A stretch of DNA of 5,209 bases from an uncultured Alistipes sp. GTDB taxonomy: Bacteria > Bacteroidota > Bacteroidia > Bacteroidales > Rikenellaceae. Shown here in pieces: positions 1 to 5,209 of the stretch. A model generated the notes under the pieces. The model was given only the letters and a program-made list of their open reading frames with translations. It made no database searches and was not told where the DNA came from. How positions within the stretch are numbered: the first letter of the stretch is position 1; the number at the start of each line of letters is the position of its first letter. The DNA lies in NCBI GenBank assembly GCA_900769745.1, contig CAAGHX010000237.1, positions 1 to 5,209 of the forward strand, read 5' to 3'. The position numbers and the translations under genes were made by a program.

Positions 1-287
1 GTTGCCCACATATCGTCAGGCAACTCCTCATCGGAAATCTTCTCGCACGCACGACGGAGATACTCCATCTCGTCCTTTGAGAAATCTACAATCAGCGGCG
101 TCTCCTTCTCTACATCCCACTCAAGTCGGTTGTCCTCCTGGTTCTCACGGAAGTTAATCTCTTTGCGCTCATCATCGCTGATGGCAATCTTACGAAGAAT
201 CTCCTTTTTGAGGTTGAAATCTTTGAAATTGCCCTTTGCAGGCAAGAATGTTGGCAGGTAAAGTCTGTCTTTAATTGATAGTTCCAT
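1..287 (-). CDS. Small phage-associated protein of unknown function (3' end outside window)
   Basis: This reading frame starts with ATG at 285-287 and stays open to the left edge, giving 95 full codons plus two bases that specify Thr. The product begins MELSIKDRLYLP and has three visible parts: a conserved-looking N-terminal stretch with an LPTFLPAKGNF segment, a charged middle (about residues 25-60) with an EINF strand and an L-E-W strand, and a helical, acidic C-terminal part (about residues 68-95) with VDFSKDEMEYLRR. There is no signal peptide or membrane segment. I recall similar roughly 100-residue proteins with an N-terminal LSIKxRL-xxP-xLP pattern beside tail genes of Bacteroidetes prophages, but this is memory, not a search, and no function is assigned to them. 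The gene follows the 97-residue gene after only 20 nt, which suggests one transcript and perhaps related roles. The start is preceded by an A-rich leader (TTAAACAGTAACAAT) without Shine-Dalgarno, as is usual in Bacteroidetes. Confidence 0.8.
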   Translation of the reverse strand, partial: MELSIKDRLYLPTFLPAKGNFKDFNLKKEILRKIAISDDERKEINFRENQEDNRLEWDVEKETPLIVDFSKDEMEYLRRACEKISDEELPDDMWA

Positions 288-307
288 ATTGTTACTGTTT
301 AATGTGA

Positions 308-601
308 TTACTCAACTTCTGCTGCGATTGTTGCCACTTCCGAGAGGATGCTCTCAATCTGTCGTGTAGCATCAGCCACATACTTCGACATATCGCTACT
401 GAACGGCATATTGATGGTTACGCTACCACGGTCGTAATAGATGCTACCTACTGCAATGCGGTGTTCATTCGTGGACGGCTTAAAAGCTGTTGTTTGAACA
501 CGCTCCAAGATTCCGTCTGTAATACTGTACTCCAAGTTGTAGGAGCCATTCTCTGTGGTAGCCTCTGCTACCTTCGTGATGATTGTGCTTGTTACTTTCA
601 T
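308..601 (-). CDS. 97-residue protein of unknown function, downstream of the tail fibre gene
   Basis: A complete 97-codon gene with ATG at 599-601 and TAA at 308-310. The first half looks beta-rich, with alternating strands such as YNLEYSITDG, LERVQTTAF and HRIAVGSIYYDRG. From about residue 68 a single amphipathic helix (MSKYVADATRQIESILSEV) runs almost to the end. There is no signal peptide, membrane span or catalytic motif. Its place directly after a long tail fibre gene suggests a fibre-assembly helper, a small structural protein or a fibre-associated accessory factor, but the sequence alone does not decide between these. It has its own promoter-like leader at 616-651 and is followed after 20 nt by another small gene, so the two probably form a bicistronic unit. 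The leader next to the start (AAGAAACAGCAGAT) is A/G-rich without a clear Shine-Dalgarno. Coding status is supported by strand agreement and tight packing with its neighbours. Confidence 0.8.
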   Translation of the reverse strand: MKVTSTIITKVAEATTENGSYNLEYSITDGILERVQTTAFKPSTNEHRIAVGSIYYDRGSVTINMPFSSDMSKYVADATRQIESILSEVATIAAEVE

Positions 602-615
602 ATCTGCTGTTTCTT

Positions 616-651
616 AAAGTATAGAGCGGTTTTAGAGTTTGTGGTTGCAGG
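616..651 (-). promoter_or_regulatory. Putative bipartite promoter ahead of the 97-residue gene
   Basis: On the minus strand the leader contains CCTGCAACC (643-651), an 18-nt spacer (625-642) and CTATACTTT (616-624), which ends 14 nt before the ATG at 601. The same two boxes with the same spacer length and the same distance to the start precede the fibre gene at 4865-4900. The second box contains TATACT, one mismatch from a TATAAT -10 box. It fits the Bacteroides -7 consensus TAnnTTTG only partly, and no TTTG -33 box is present. A phage-specific or variant promoter is my inference; a conserved translation-leader element is the main alternative. Confidence 0.5.
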
Positions 652-662
652 AGAGTGAAAAA

Positions 663-3600
663 TTATTTCCAATCTCCCGTAGAAACAACCAAGAAACTGA
701 ATGAACCGTCATTGGTACTATTATCATCAGCTGTATACACATCGAAATAGTAGCTGTATAAAGCCTTCAAAGTAGCATATATCGGTGTGCTATCAACTGC
801 CGAATAGATGCCACTAAGGAATACCTGAAAGTATCCTGACATATTCCACGAACTCGATAGGTAAACGCGGTACTGTCCCTTGCCAAGTCGAGAAACTGTA
901 ACTGTACTACCATCGAAAGTCTGATACTTGACCGAGTAACTCGAGGTCGATGACACCGTAACCGTTCCCTGCGCCAAGAACTTCATATTCTTGCCATACT
1001 TTTTCGATGTCATCAAGTCAAGGCGATTCACTACAATCCAGCCGAAGAAGGTTGTATTATCACCATAGCCAAGCAACTCAACAAGTTCACGAGAGAATGA
1101 TATGCTTGATTTAGAGATACCATCCTCATAGAAGTACTTTCCGCTAGGAGCAGTAATACTCATTGTGCCGACTGTCGTATTTGAGCCCCATTTGTAGTTT
1201 ACCAAGCATACACGACGGCCACTATGGTCTAAAGTCCACGGCAACGGAATATCCTCATCCCACGAACCTCGAATAGCAACCACATGGTCATACTTGTTAA
1301 AGTTCATCTGTGGATCCTCTCCACCAATGTAGATACTGCTATCATTGAGAATAAATGGATTCTTCACCGTGCCGATAACCTCAACATCCTTAAATGTTCC
1401 CTTTTGAGCTGTAATATTTCCGTCTGCATCCCACGAGAAGTTGCCTCCTGCTACGAAACCTGAACCACCTGCTGCAAATGAAATCTTACCAGTACCGAAA
1501 GTAGCCGAGCCGTCGGATTTGAGTCCCCAATAGTCCACAGCAGTATTCGGATTATCGTGGTAGATATATCCGGAGCTGGTCATTACGATACGATGTCCCG
1601 AACTCGGAGCAGATGCTGTCAAGGAACTTGTTCCGAGAGTCCATCCTCCAATTTTACCTGCTGTAGCCGTAATTCCGGTGCGATCGAGAGTTACTTTAAC
1701 ACTATTGCTAGCATCTCGTACCGAGATACTTCCATTATACGAGCTGCCACCCACAACCAAAGCGCTATCGATGATAACCTGGTTTGCCTTAACAGTACCG
1801 GTATAGACACCATTGGCATCAATGGTTGTTGTGTACTTTTCAGTGGAAGTAAGGTCAAACACTGTAGCGTAGGCCAAATACCACACGACAGGAGCATCTG
1901 CTGTTCCTTGTGTGCCGTCCAAGTAATAGAAATGAGTGGATGAGAAGTTTGCAGTACCGCAAACCACCTTGTAAATGTATTCAGCCCAATCACCAGTTCC
2001 TGCGTTGGAGGTAAGCCAGCGGCTTGTTCCTCCTGTGCCGATAGAGTTTGTTGCAAACTGCACATTGTGGCCCACTGGAATCTTTGCAATGAAGCGACAA
2101 ACAAGAACTTTTCGGTTACTGCAAGTTGTTGCAAAGTTAAACCCTCCGTTAGCAGGCGTAGCCGTACCCGTTGTCTGAATCTGTATGACATATCCACTTC
2201 CATTTGGTGCAGTGGAATCGGTGATGCGTGAATGCTTAACTAATCCATTGCTCGTGTTGTTGTATACAGCTATTGAGTTATTTCCATTGATAAATGTAGG
2301 ATCTCGATAGAGCATTTTTCCGAATGCCATTGCCGAGGCGAGTTCCTTGGCTGTAGATATACCCGTAGTCCATTGGGCGGTTACAGAGGCTCCAAATGTT
2401 ACCGTACCGGCAGCATTCCATGATATATTGCCTGAAGCGATCTGACCCGAACCATCGTTATTGAGTTTCCATTTCGCCCCGTTAGCAATAGAACCATCAC
2501 TGCCAAGTGATACATTGCCCTTGCTGATAGTTGTAGCGGTAATTGCCCATCCAGCAACCTTATTAGATGAGCCAAACGATGCAATTGTAGAGCCTGAACT
2601 ATTGACAGCAAGAAATCCGAAATCGCTATTACTATTGTAGTACAACTGTACTCGCTGACCACTAGTAGCTGAACCTGTGGTGCTGAATACAGCAATACGC
2701 TTGTTTGTAGCATCGAGCGCAATCTGAGAGTGGCTGATTTTATTTGAAGCGATAGTCCAACCGCCAATAGTTCCCTTCGTAAAAGTACACTCCAAGCCAT
2801 TGATATAGTTCGTATTGATAATATCGCTCTTGATACTTGCAGCATCGAGTTTTGCAGCAGTAATACTACCCGCAGCAATGCGGTCTACCGATAGTGTTCC
2901 AGCCTTGATACTTGAAGCGTTAATACTAACAGCATTTACCTGCGTTGCTGTTAGCGTACCAGTATATACGCCCGTGGCTGACAGTTTTGTCAGTTTGGGA
3001 TACTCATCTCCGCCAAGGGCAGTGGTTATAGCATCAATATCCTCAGTCCAGGCAACGGAAACGGAATTAGCAAAAGTTACATTGCCACTTGCATCCCACG
3101 AGATATTGCCCGAAGCTATTTGCCCTGAGCCATCATTATTGAGTTTCCACTTTGTTCCATTTGTGATTGATCCATCACTGCCGAGCAACACATTCCCCTT
3201 GCTGATAGCAGTGGATGTGATAGCCCAGCCCGCAATCTTGTTTGATGAGCCTAACGATACTATGCATGTTCCCGCCGGGTCTGTCGCCCAGAAACCGAAA
3301 TCAGAGTTGCTATTGTAGTAAAGTTGTACTCTGTGTCCGCTGGTTGCAGTTGCAGTAGAGGCATAGACTACAATACGCTTATTTCCTGCATCAAGCGAAA
3401 TCTGGGAGTTGTAGATTTTATTCGAGGTGATTGTCCAGTTGCCAATCTTACCCTTTGTGAATGTACACTCCAAACCATTGATGTAGGTCGTATTGATGAT
3501 ATCGCTCTTAATGCTTGCTGCGTCAAGTTTGGCGGCAGTGATACTCCCTGCAGCAATACGGTCTGCGGAGATAGTCCCGGCAGTAATCTGCGAGGCGGTA

Positions 3601-4850
3601 ATACTGCCTGTGTAGATGCCCTCTGCGGTAATCTTCGTTAGTTTAGGGAACTCATCGCCACCCAATGCCTCGATAATGCCATCTATTGGCTCGGTCCAGT
3701 TGAGCGACACAGCATTGGCAAAGGTTACATTGCCACTTGCATCCCACGAGATATTACCACCTGCCACAGCACCTGCACCCGTAGATTCCAAACGCCACTT
3801 ATAGCCACGAATACCCGTAGAGCCAATAGTCATCGAGCCTGATGCAGCAGTGTAGGTGGCGGCTGTATTCTTCTTAGTACCACGATAGATGCTATCACTA
3901 TCGATCTTCCAACCTCCAATCGTTCCTTTGGTTGTGGTGAGCGTCAGAGCGTTGATGTTCGATGCCGTGATAAGCGTAGATTTTAACTCATCGGTATTGA
4001 TGTAGGTTGCTGAGATCTTACCCGAGGTAATCTGTGATGCCGCTATATTGATAGCACTGACAGTGTCTGCTGAGAGCGTGCCTGTGAAGATACCATCTTT
4101 GTCGATGTAGGTTGCACCCACCCATTGCATACTCACCGCCGAGCCGAACTCTATCTTGCCCGTAGATGCGTTATACTTGATATACTCATTGCCATAGCCC
4201 AACTGCACATTACCTCCATTATCCACAGAGAAGGTCTTGTATCCATCTTTGAAGCCATATATACCATTGACTGTCTCGGTGGTGATAGTTCCCGAGGCAG
4301 TCTTTGTGCTTAGCGAGAATGAGCCAATGGCGACACCCGAAATAGTACCGTCTGAGTTCTTCGTTCCTGCAAAGATTTTGGGAGTGATAACGGTATTGCT
4401 GTTGATAAGATTCTTGCCGTTGTTCCACTCATTCACCCAATCCAAGAGGTTAGCATCTGCACCCGCAGCACCCGTATCGCCTTTTTTTGCTTTTGACCAT
4501 ACGAAGGAGAGTTTGTAGGTGGTGCCGGAGATAGTAATAGGAATCTCTATCTTGCCGTGGTCTGCAAGAGTGGTCGTATTGGCGGATACAGCAAAGGTTA
4601 CAGTCTTGTTGGTATTGTTGACTGTAACAGACGAAAATCCAGTCGGCTTGGTAATCGAGCCGATGGTAAAGTTTGTAAAATTGTTATCGTTCTGTGTTAC
4701 GGTGATTGTAGAGGTTACAGAGACTGCAGAGAGTATCTTTCCGTTCTGATCTGCCGGGAAGATGTACTCTGAGAGCGATTGAGTTATCGTGTAACCATCC
4801 TTCTGTATATTGATTGTTGCCTGACCACGGGCAATAAGCGTCTTTGCCAT
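663..4850 (-). CDS. Phage tail fibre / tail-tip protein with repeated stalk modules and jelly-roll insert
   Basis: A 1395-residue structural protein, probably the long fibre or central tip appendage that contacts the host surface; no enzymatic motif is visible. Order: beta-rich N-terminal region (1-120), short collagen-like GDTGAAGAD (124-132), a region ending in a typical phage-fibre segment with NGIYGFKDGYKTFSVDNGG (195-213), three stalk modules (244-404, 405-620, 621-836), a carbohydrate-binding-like insert (about 841-1003), a divergent fourth module (1006-1165) and a unique C-terminal tip (1166-1395). Modules share a G-[IV]-[FY]-T-G entry motif (253, 411, 627, 1014), [IV]-x-[GN]-W-x-[IL] motifs (six copies, beginning near 309, 467, 537, 693, 763 and 1065), and an N-[IF]-S-W-[DN] exit motif (366, 582, 808, 1137). 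The composition is rich in Thr, Ser, Gly, Ala and Ile with few cysteines, as in trimeric beta-structured fibres. The IGGW-type repeats resemble those of siphophage tail-tip proteins. The ATG at 4848-4850 is the start, since no in-frame upstream start fits the 50-nt gap; GAAGGT directly abuts it, too close for a standard Shine-Dalgarno. The exact position in the virion is uncertain. Confidence 0.88.
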   Translation of the reverse strand: MAKTLIARGQATINIQKDGYTITQSLSEYIFPADQNGKILSAVSVTSTITVTQNDNNFTNFTIGSITKPTGFSSVTVNNTNKTVTFAVSANTTTLADHGKIEIPITISGTTYKLSFVWSKAKKGDTGAAGADANLLDWVNEWNNGKNLINSNTVITPKIFAGTKNSDGTISGVAIGSFSLSTKTASGTITTETVNGIYGFKDGYKTFSVDNGGNVQLGYGNEYIKYNASTGKIEFGSAVSMQWVGATYIDKDGIFTGTLSADTVSAINIAASQITSGKISATYINTDELKSTLITASNINALTLTTTKGTIGGWKIDSDSIYRGTKKNTAATYTAASGSMTIGSTGIRGYKWRLESTGAGAVAGGNISWDASGNVTFANAVSLNWTEPIDGIIEALGGDEFPKLTKITAEGIYTGSITASQITAGTISADRIAAGSITAAKLDAASIKSDIINTTYINGLECTFTKGKIGNWTITSNKIYNSQISLDAGNKRIVVYASTATATSGHRVQLYYNSNSDFGFWATDPAGTCIVSLGSSNKIAGWAITSTAISKGNVLLGSDGSITNGTKWKLNNDGSGQIASGNISWDASGNVTFANSVSVAWTEDIDAITTALGGDEYPKLTKLSATGVYTGTLTATQVNAVSINASSIKAGTLSVDRIAAGSITAAKLDAASIKSDIINTNYINGLECTFTKGTIGGWTIASNKISHSQIALDATNKRIAVFSTTGSATSGQRVQLYYNSNSDFGFLAVNSSGSTIASFGSSNKVAGWAITATTISKGNVSLGSDGSIANGAKWKLNNDGSGQIASGNISWNAAGTVTFGASVTAQWTTGISTAKELASAMAFGKMLYRDPTFINGNNSIAVYNNTSNGLVKHSRITDSTAPNGSGYVIQIQTTGTATPANGGFNFATTCSNRKVLVCRFIAKIPVGHNVQFATNSIGTGGTSRWLTSNAGTGDWAEYIYKVVCGTANFSSTHFYYLDGTQGTADAPVVWYLAYATVFDLTSTEKYTTTIDANGVYTGTVKANQVIIDSALVVGGSSYNGSISVRDASNSVKVTLDRTGITATAGKIGGWTLGTSSLTASAPSSGHRIVMTSSGYIYHDNPNTAVDYWGLKSDGSATFGTGKISFAAGGSGFVAGGNFSWDADGNITAQKGTFKDVEVIGTVKNPFILNDSSIYIGGEDPQMNFNKYDHVVAIRGSWDEDIPLPWTLDHSGRRVCLVNYKWGSNTTVGTMSITAPSGKYFYEDGISKSSISFSRELVELLGYGDNTTFFGWIVVNRLDLMTSKKYGKNMKFLAQGTVTVSSTSSYSVKYQTFDGSTVTVSRLGKGQYRVYLSSSWNMSGYFQVFLSGIYSAVDSTPIYATLKALYSYYFDVYTADDNSTNDGSFSFLVVSTGDWK
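666..1355 (-). other. Unique C-terminal tip of the fibre, probable receptor-binding region
   Basis: Residues 1166-1395 show none of the repeated stalk motifs. The first part (about 1166-1285) contains SSIYIGGEDPQMNF and a WDEDIPLPW segment followed by FFGWIVVNRLDL. The last part (about 1290-1395) looks like a compact beta-sandwich with alternating strands: LAQGTVTVSS, GSTVTVSRLGKGQYRVYL, YFQVFLSG and GSFSFLVVS. A small C-terminal beta-sandwich after a repetitive stalk is the usual place for the receptor-binding end of a phage fibre. Binding to a capsule or surface glycan is inference; no specific ligand can be read from the sequence. Confidence 0.5.
1356..1835 (-). repeat. Stalk module 4 (divergent copy), residues 1006-1165
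   Basis: This copy keeps the landmark motifs of the other modules but little else: entry GVYTGTV (1014-1020), GKIGGWTL (1065-1072), and exit VAGGNFSWDADGN (1133-1145). The five-residue ladder that follows the entry motif is reduced to about two or three steps. An SGHRIVMTSSGYIY stretch corresponds in position to the SGHRVQLYYNS stretch of module 2. It links the jelly-roll insert to the tip, and its divergence suggests it is older than the split between modules 2 and 3. Confidence 0.65.
1842..2330 (-). other. Jelly-roll, carbohydrate-binding-like domain inserted in the fibre
   Basis: Residues about 841-1003 interrupt the run of stalk modules. The segment opens with LYRDPTF, a typical first strand of galactose-binding-like or CBM-like beta-sandwiches. 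It continues with NGSGYVIQIQTTG, a KVLVCRFIAKIPVG strand, a GTGDWAEYIYKVVCG strand and a closing APVVWYLAYATVFDL strand. This order (D-P-x-F, central binding strands, a G-x-W-xxY strand, a final apolar strand) is the general plan of such domains, which often bind glycans or mediate contacts in fibres. The fold call rests on pattern recognition, and the ligand is unknown. Three of the protein's few cysteines (910, 918, 964) lie here. Confidence 0.5.
2343..2990 (-). repeat. Stalk module 3, residues 621-836
   Basis: A close relative of module 2. It carries entry GVYTGTL (627-633), then a five-residue ladder with Ile, Leu or Val at 633, 638, 643 and every fifth position to 683. This is followed by NYINGLECTFTKG, GTIGGWTIASNKI (from 693), QRVQLYYNSNSDFGF (732-746), NKVAGWAIT (from 763) and WKLNNDGSGQIASGNISW (794-811). 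Relative to module 2, matching landmarks are offset by 216 residues before the ladder and 226 after it, so this copy holds ten extra residues, exactly two ladder steps. Its exit motif differs slightly (WNAAGTVTF). Confidence 0.85.
2991..3638 (-). repeat. Stalk module 2, residues 405-620
   Basis: Contains entry GIYTGSI (411-417), a five-residue ladder at 417, 422, 427, 432, 437, 442, 447, 452 and 457, then TYINGLECTFTKG, GKIGNWTITSNKI (from 467), HRVQLYYNSNSDFGF (506-520), NKIAGWAIT (from 537), WKLNNDGSGQIASGNISW (568-585) and a WTEDID...LGGDEYPKL linker to module 3. Residues 441-467 match 667-693 of module 3 at 26 of 27 positions. The two modules clearly arose by internal duplication. Confidence 0.85.
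3639..4121 (-). repeat. Stalk module 1 (short form), residues 244-404
   Basis: Contains entry GIFTGTL (253-259) and the longest uninterrupted early ladder, with apolar residues at 259, 264, 269 and every fifth position to 304. It then has GTIGGWKIDSDSI (from 309), a KWRLESTGAGAVAGGNISW exit (351-369) and the linker WTEPID...LGGDEFPKL shared with module 2. It lacks the second G-W motif and the QLYYNSNSDFGF segment, so it looks like a module with its middle about 70 residues absent, or the ancestral form before that segment was gained. Confidence 0.75.
4454..4850 (-). other. N-terminal head and short collagen-like hinge of the fibre
   Basis: Residues 1-132. The head is beta-rich, with TITQSLSEYIFPADQNG and VSVTSTITVTQNDN strands and an IEIPITISGTTYKLSFVWSK strand leading into KKGDTGAAGAD, three G-x-y triplets that I read as a minimal trimeric collagen-like hinge. 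There is no signal peptide, as expected for a protein assembled in the cytoplasm. In tailed phages this end normally joins the fibre to the baseplate or tail tip, and I assign that role by position only. Confidence 0.5.
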
Positions 4851-4864
4851 ACCTTCACTTTATG

Positions 4865-4900
4865 AAAGTATAGGGCAAAACAGCTTCTAAGGGTTGCTGG
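4865..4900 (-). promoter_or_regulatory. Putative bipartite promoter ahead of the tail fibre gene
   Basis: On the minus strand: CCAGCAACC (4892-4900), an 18-nt spacer (4874-4891) and CTATACTTT (4865-4873), ending 14 nt before the ATG at 4850. The first box begins immediately after the TAG stop of the upstream gene. The same arrangement occurs at 616-651. The spacers match at only about 3 of 18 positions while the boxes match at 17 of 18, which is the conservation pattern expected of a promoter. A small ACTTT-CAT-AAAGT inverted repeat (4857-4869) overlaps the second box and may be coincidental. Confidence 0.5.
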
Positions 4901-5209
4901 CTAAAGAATTTTTACATTACCATTGCTGTATCTATTGAAGTGGTAATGCATTGGTGATAACTTGCTCGTCTCATCAAATGGCGCGAAATATATCTCATCG
5001 GCGATACCTGCAACATACCAGTTTCTTGTTTGAGCTGAGTTCCAACTGTGGCGTTCAAAATCACGAACGGTATCAATAAGCATACGCCCCTCATCGATAG
5101 CCTCCTGATATTCGGTAGGGATACGCTTATACATTGCACGGCCAAGGAAGAGTATGACAGGATGCTTATGTTCAAGTAGAATATTTAAGATTTTTTTTTC
5201 GAGTGGAGA
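4901..5209 (-). CDS. C-terminal part of a probable SLOG/DprA-like Rossmann-fold protein (5' end outside window)
   Basis: The frame is open from the right edge to a TAG at 4901-4903, giving 102 visible residues; the ATG at 5132-5134 is probably internal because conserved-looking sequence precedes it. The fragment starts SPLEKKIL, then an apolar strand PVILFLGRAMY (17-27), DEGRMLI (39-45), TRNWYVAGIADEIYFAPF (61-78) and a short tail. A buried strand ending in G-R, a second strand after E-G-R, and an R-N-xxV-xxx-A-D helix and strand match the C-terminal half of the SLOG superfamily, which includes DprA (DNA-processing protein, where R-N-x-x-I is conserved) and nucleotide-sensing relatives. I recall compact Bacteroidetes proteins with SGxHSPLE and GRSLY-type motifs of this kind, whose function is not established. 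If it binds single-stranded DNA or a nucleotide, a role in DNA uptake, recombination or defence is possible, but this is inference. It lies 50 nt upstream of a structural gene, an unusual neighbour, and may be accessory cargo. A run of nine A bases on the coding strand lies near the visible start. Confidence 0.6.
   Translation of the reverse strand, partial: SPLEKKILNILLEHKHPVILFLGRAMYKRIPTEYQEAIDEGRMLIDTVRDFERHSWNSAQTRNWYVAGIADEIYFAPFDETSKLSPMHYHFNRYSNGNVKIL

Noticed and set aside
288..307. A third copy of the bipartite motif before the leftmost gene
   Set aside because: The 20-nt gap is too short, and neither CTATACTTT nor GCAACC occurs at the expected distance from the start; this gene probably shares the transcript of the 97-residue gene.
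650..677. Imperfect hairpin across the fibre stop codon (GGAGA with TCTCC outside, GAAA with TTTC inside) as a terminator
   Set aside because: The stem is short and AT-rich with an internal loop, and it is not followed by a T tract on the transcribed strand. It is more likely chance, although a minor role in RNA stability cannot be excluded.
666..1355. Diversity-generating retroelement variable region at the fibre C-terminus
   Set aside because: The tip does not look like a C-type-lectin fold, I see no cluster of adenine-rich variable codons, and no template repeat or reverse transcriptase is in the window.
1691..2203. A 170-codon minus-strand frame overlapping the fibre gene
   Set aside because: It lies wholly inside the fibre coding sequence in another frame, and its product is Leu/Gln/Arg-rich low-complexity sequence typical of an out-of-frame reading of Thr/Ser/Ala-rich codons.
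2399..3318. Long overlapping frames on both strands (159 codons minus, 167 codons plus) within modules 2 and 3
   Set aside because: They fall in the repeated part of the fibre gene, where biased codon use keeps other frames open. The same kind of shadow frame recurs in each repeat copy, and there is no leader or recognisable product.
4912..5175. An 87-codon frame overlapping the right-edge gene
   Set aside because: The alternative frame through the same region is open to the window edge and matches an SLOG/DprA-like pattern; this one has no recognisable features.

Overview
This window reads as the tail-fibre end of a phage or prophage structural module, most likely from a Bacteroidales host. 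Every supported gene lies on the minus strand, so transcription runs from the right edge of the window to the left. The host guess rests on three things: the architecture of the long fibre protein resembles fibres I know from Bacteroidetes prophages; starts are preceded by A-rich leaders with no proper Shine-Dalgarno; and the partial gene at the right edge resembles a Rossmann-fold (SLOG/DprA-like) family I associate with Bacteroidetes. No integrase, portal, terminase or lysis gene is visible, so the phage assignment depends mainly on the fibre gene.

Layout in transcription order. (1) 5209-4901: the 3' part of a gene whose start lies outside the window, encoding the C-terminal half of a probable SLOG/DprA-like protein. 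(2) A 50-nt gap (4851-4900) with a promoter-like pair of boxes. (3) 4850-663: a 1395-residue tail fibre or tail-tip protein. It has an N-terminal beta-rich head with a very short collagen-like hinge, then three related stalk modules, a jelly-roll carbohydrate-binding-like insert, a fourth divergent stalk module, and a unique C-terminal tip that is the best candidate for host recognition. (4) A 61-nt gap (602-662) with the same pair of boxes at the same distance from the next start. (5) 601-308: a 97-residue protein of unknown function. (6) 287 to the left edge: the first 95 codons of another small protein of unknown function, 20 nt behind the previous stop and probably co-transcribed with it.

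The most notable signal is non-coding. The only two leaders longer than 20 nt share a bipartite motif, CC[A/T]GCAACC, then 18 nt, then CTATACTTT, then 14 nt, then ATG. The 18-nt spacer between the boxes is essentially unconserved. This looks like a phage-specific promoter used separately for the fibre gene and the small-gene pair. Second, the fibre stalk carries a five-residue periodicity, and two near-identical modules differ in length by exactly two five-residue steps, while almost all DNA differences in their most conserved block are silent. No RNA genes, CRISPR arrays, insertion sequences or diversity-generating retroelement parts were recognised.
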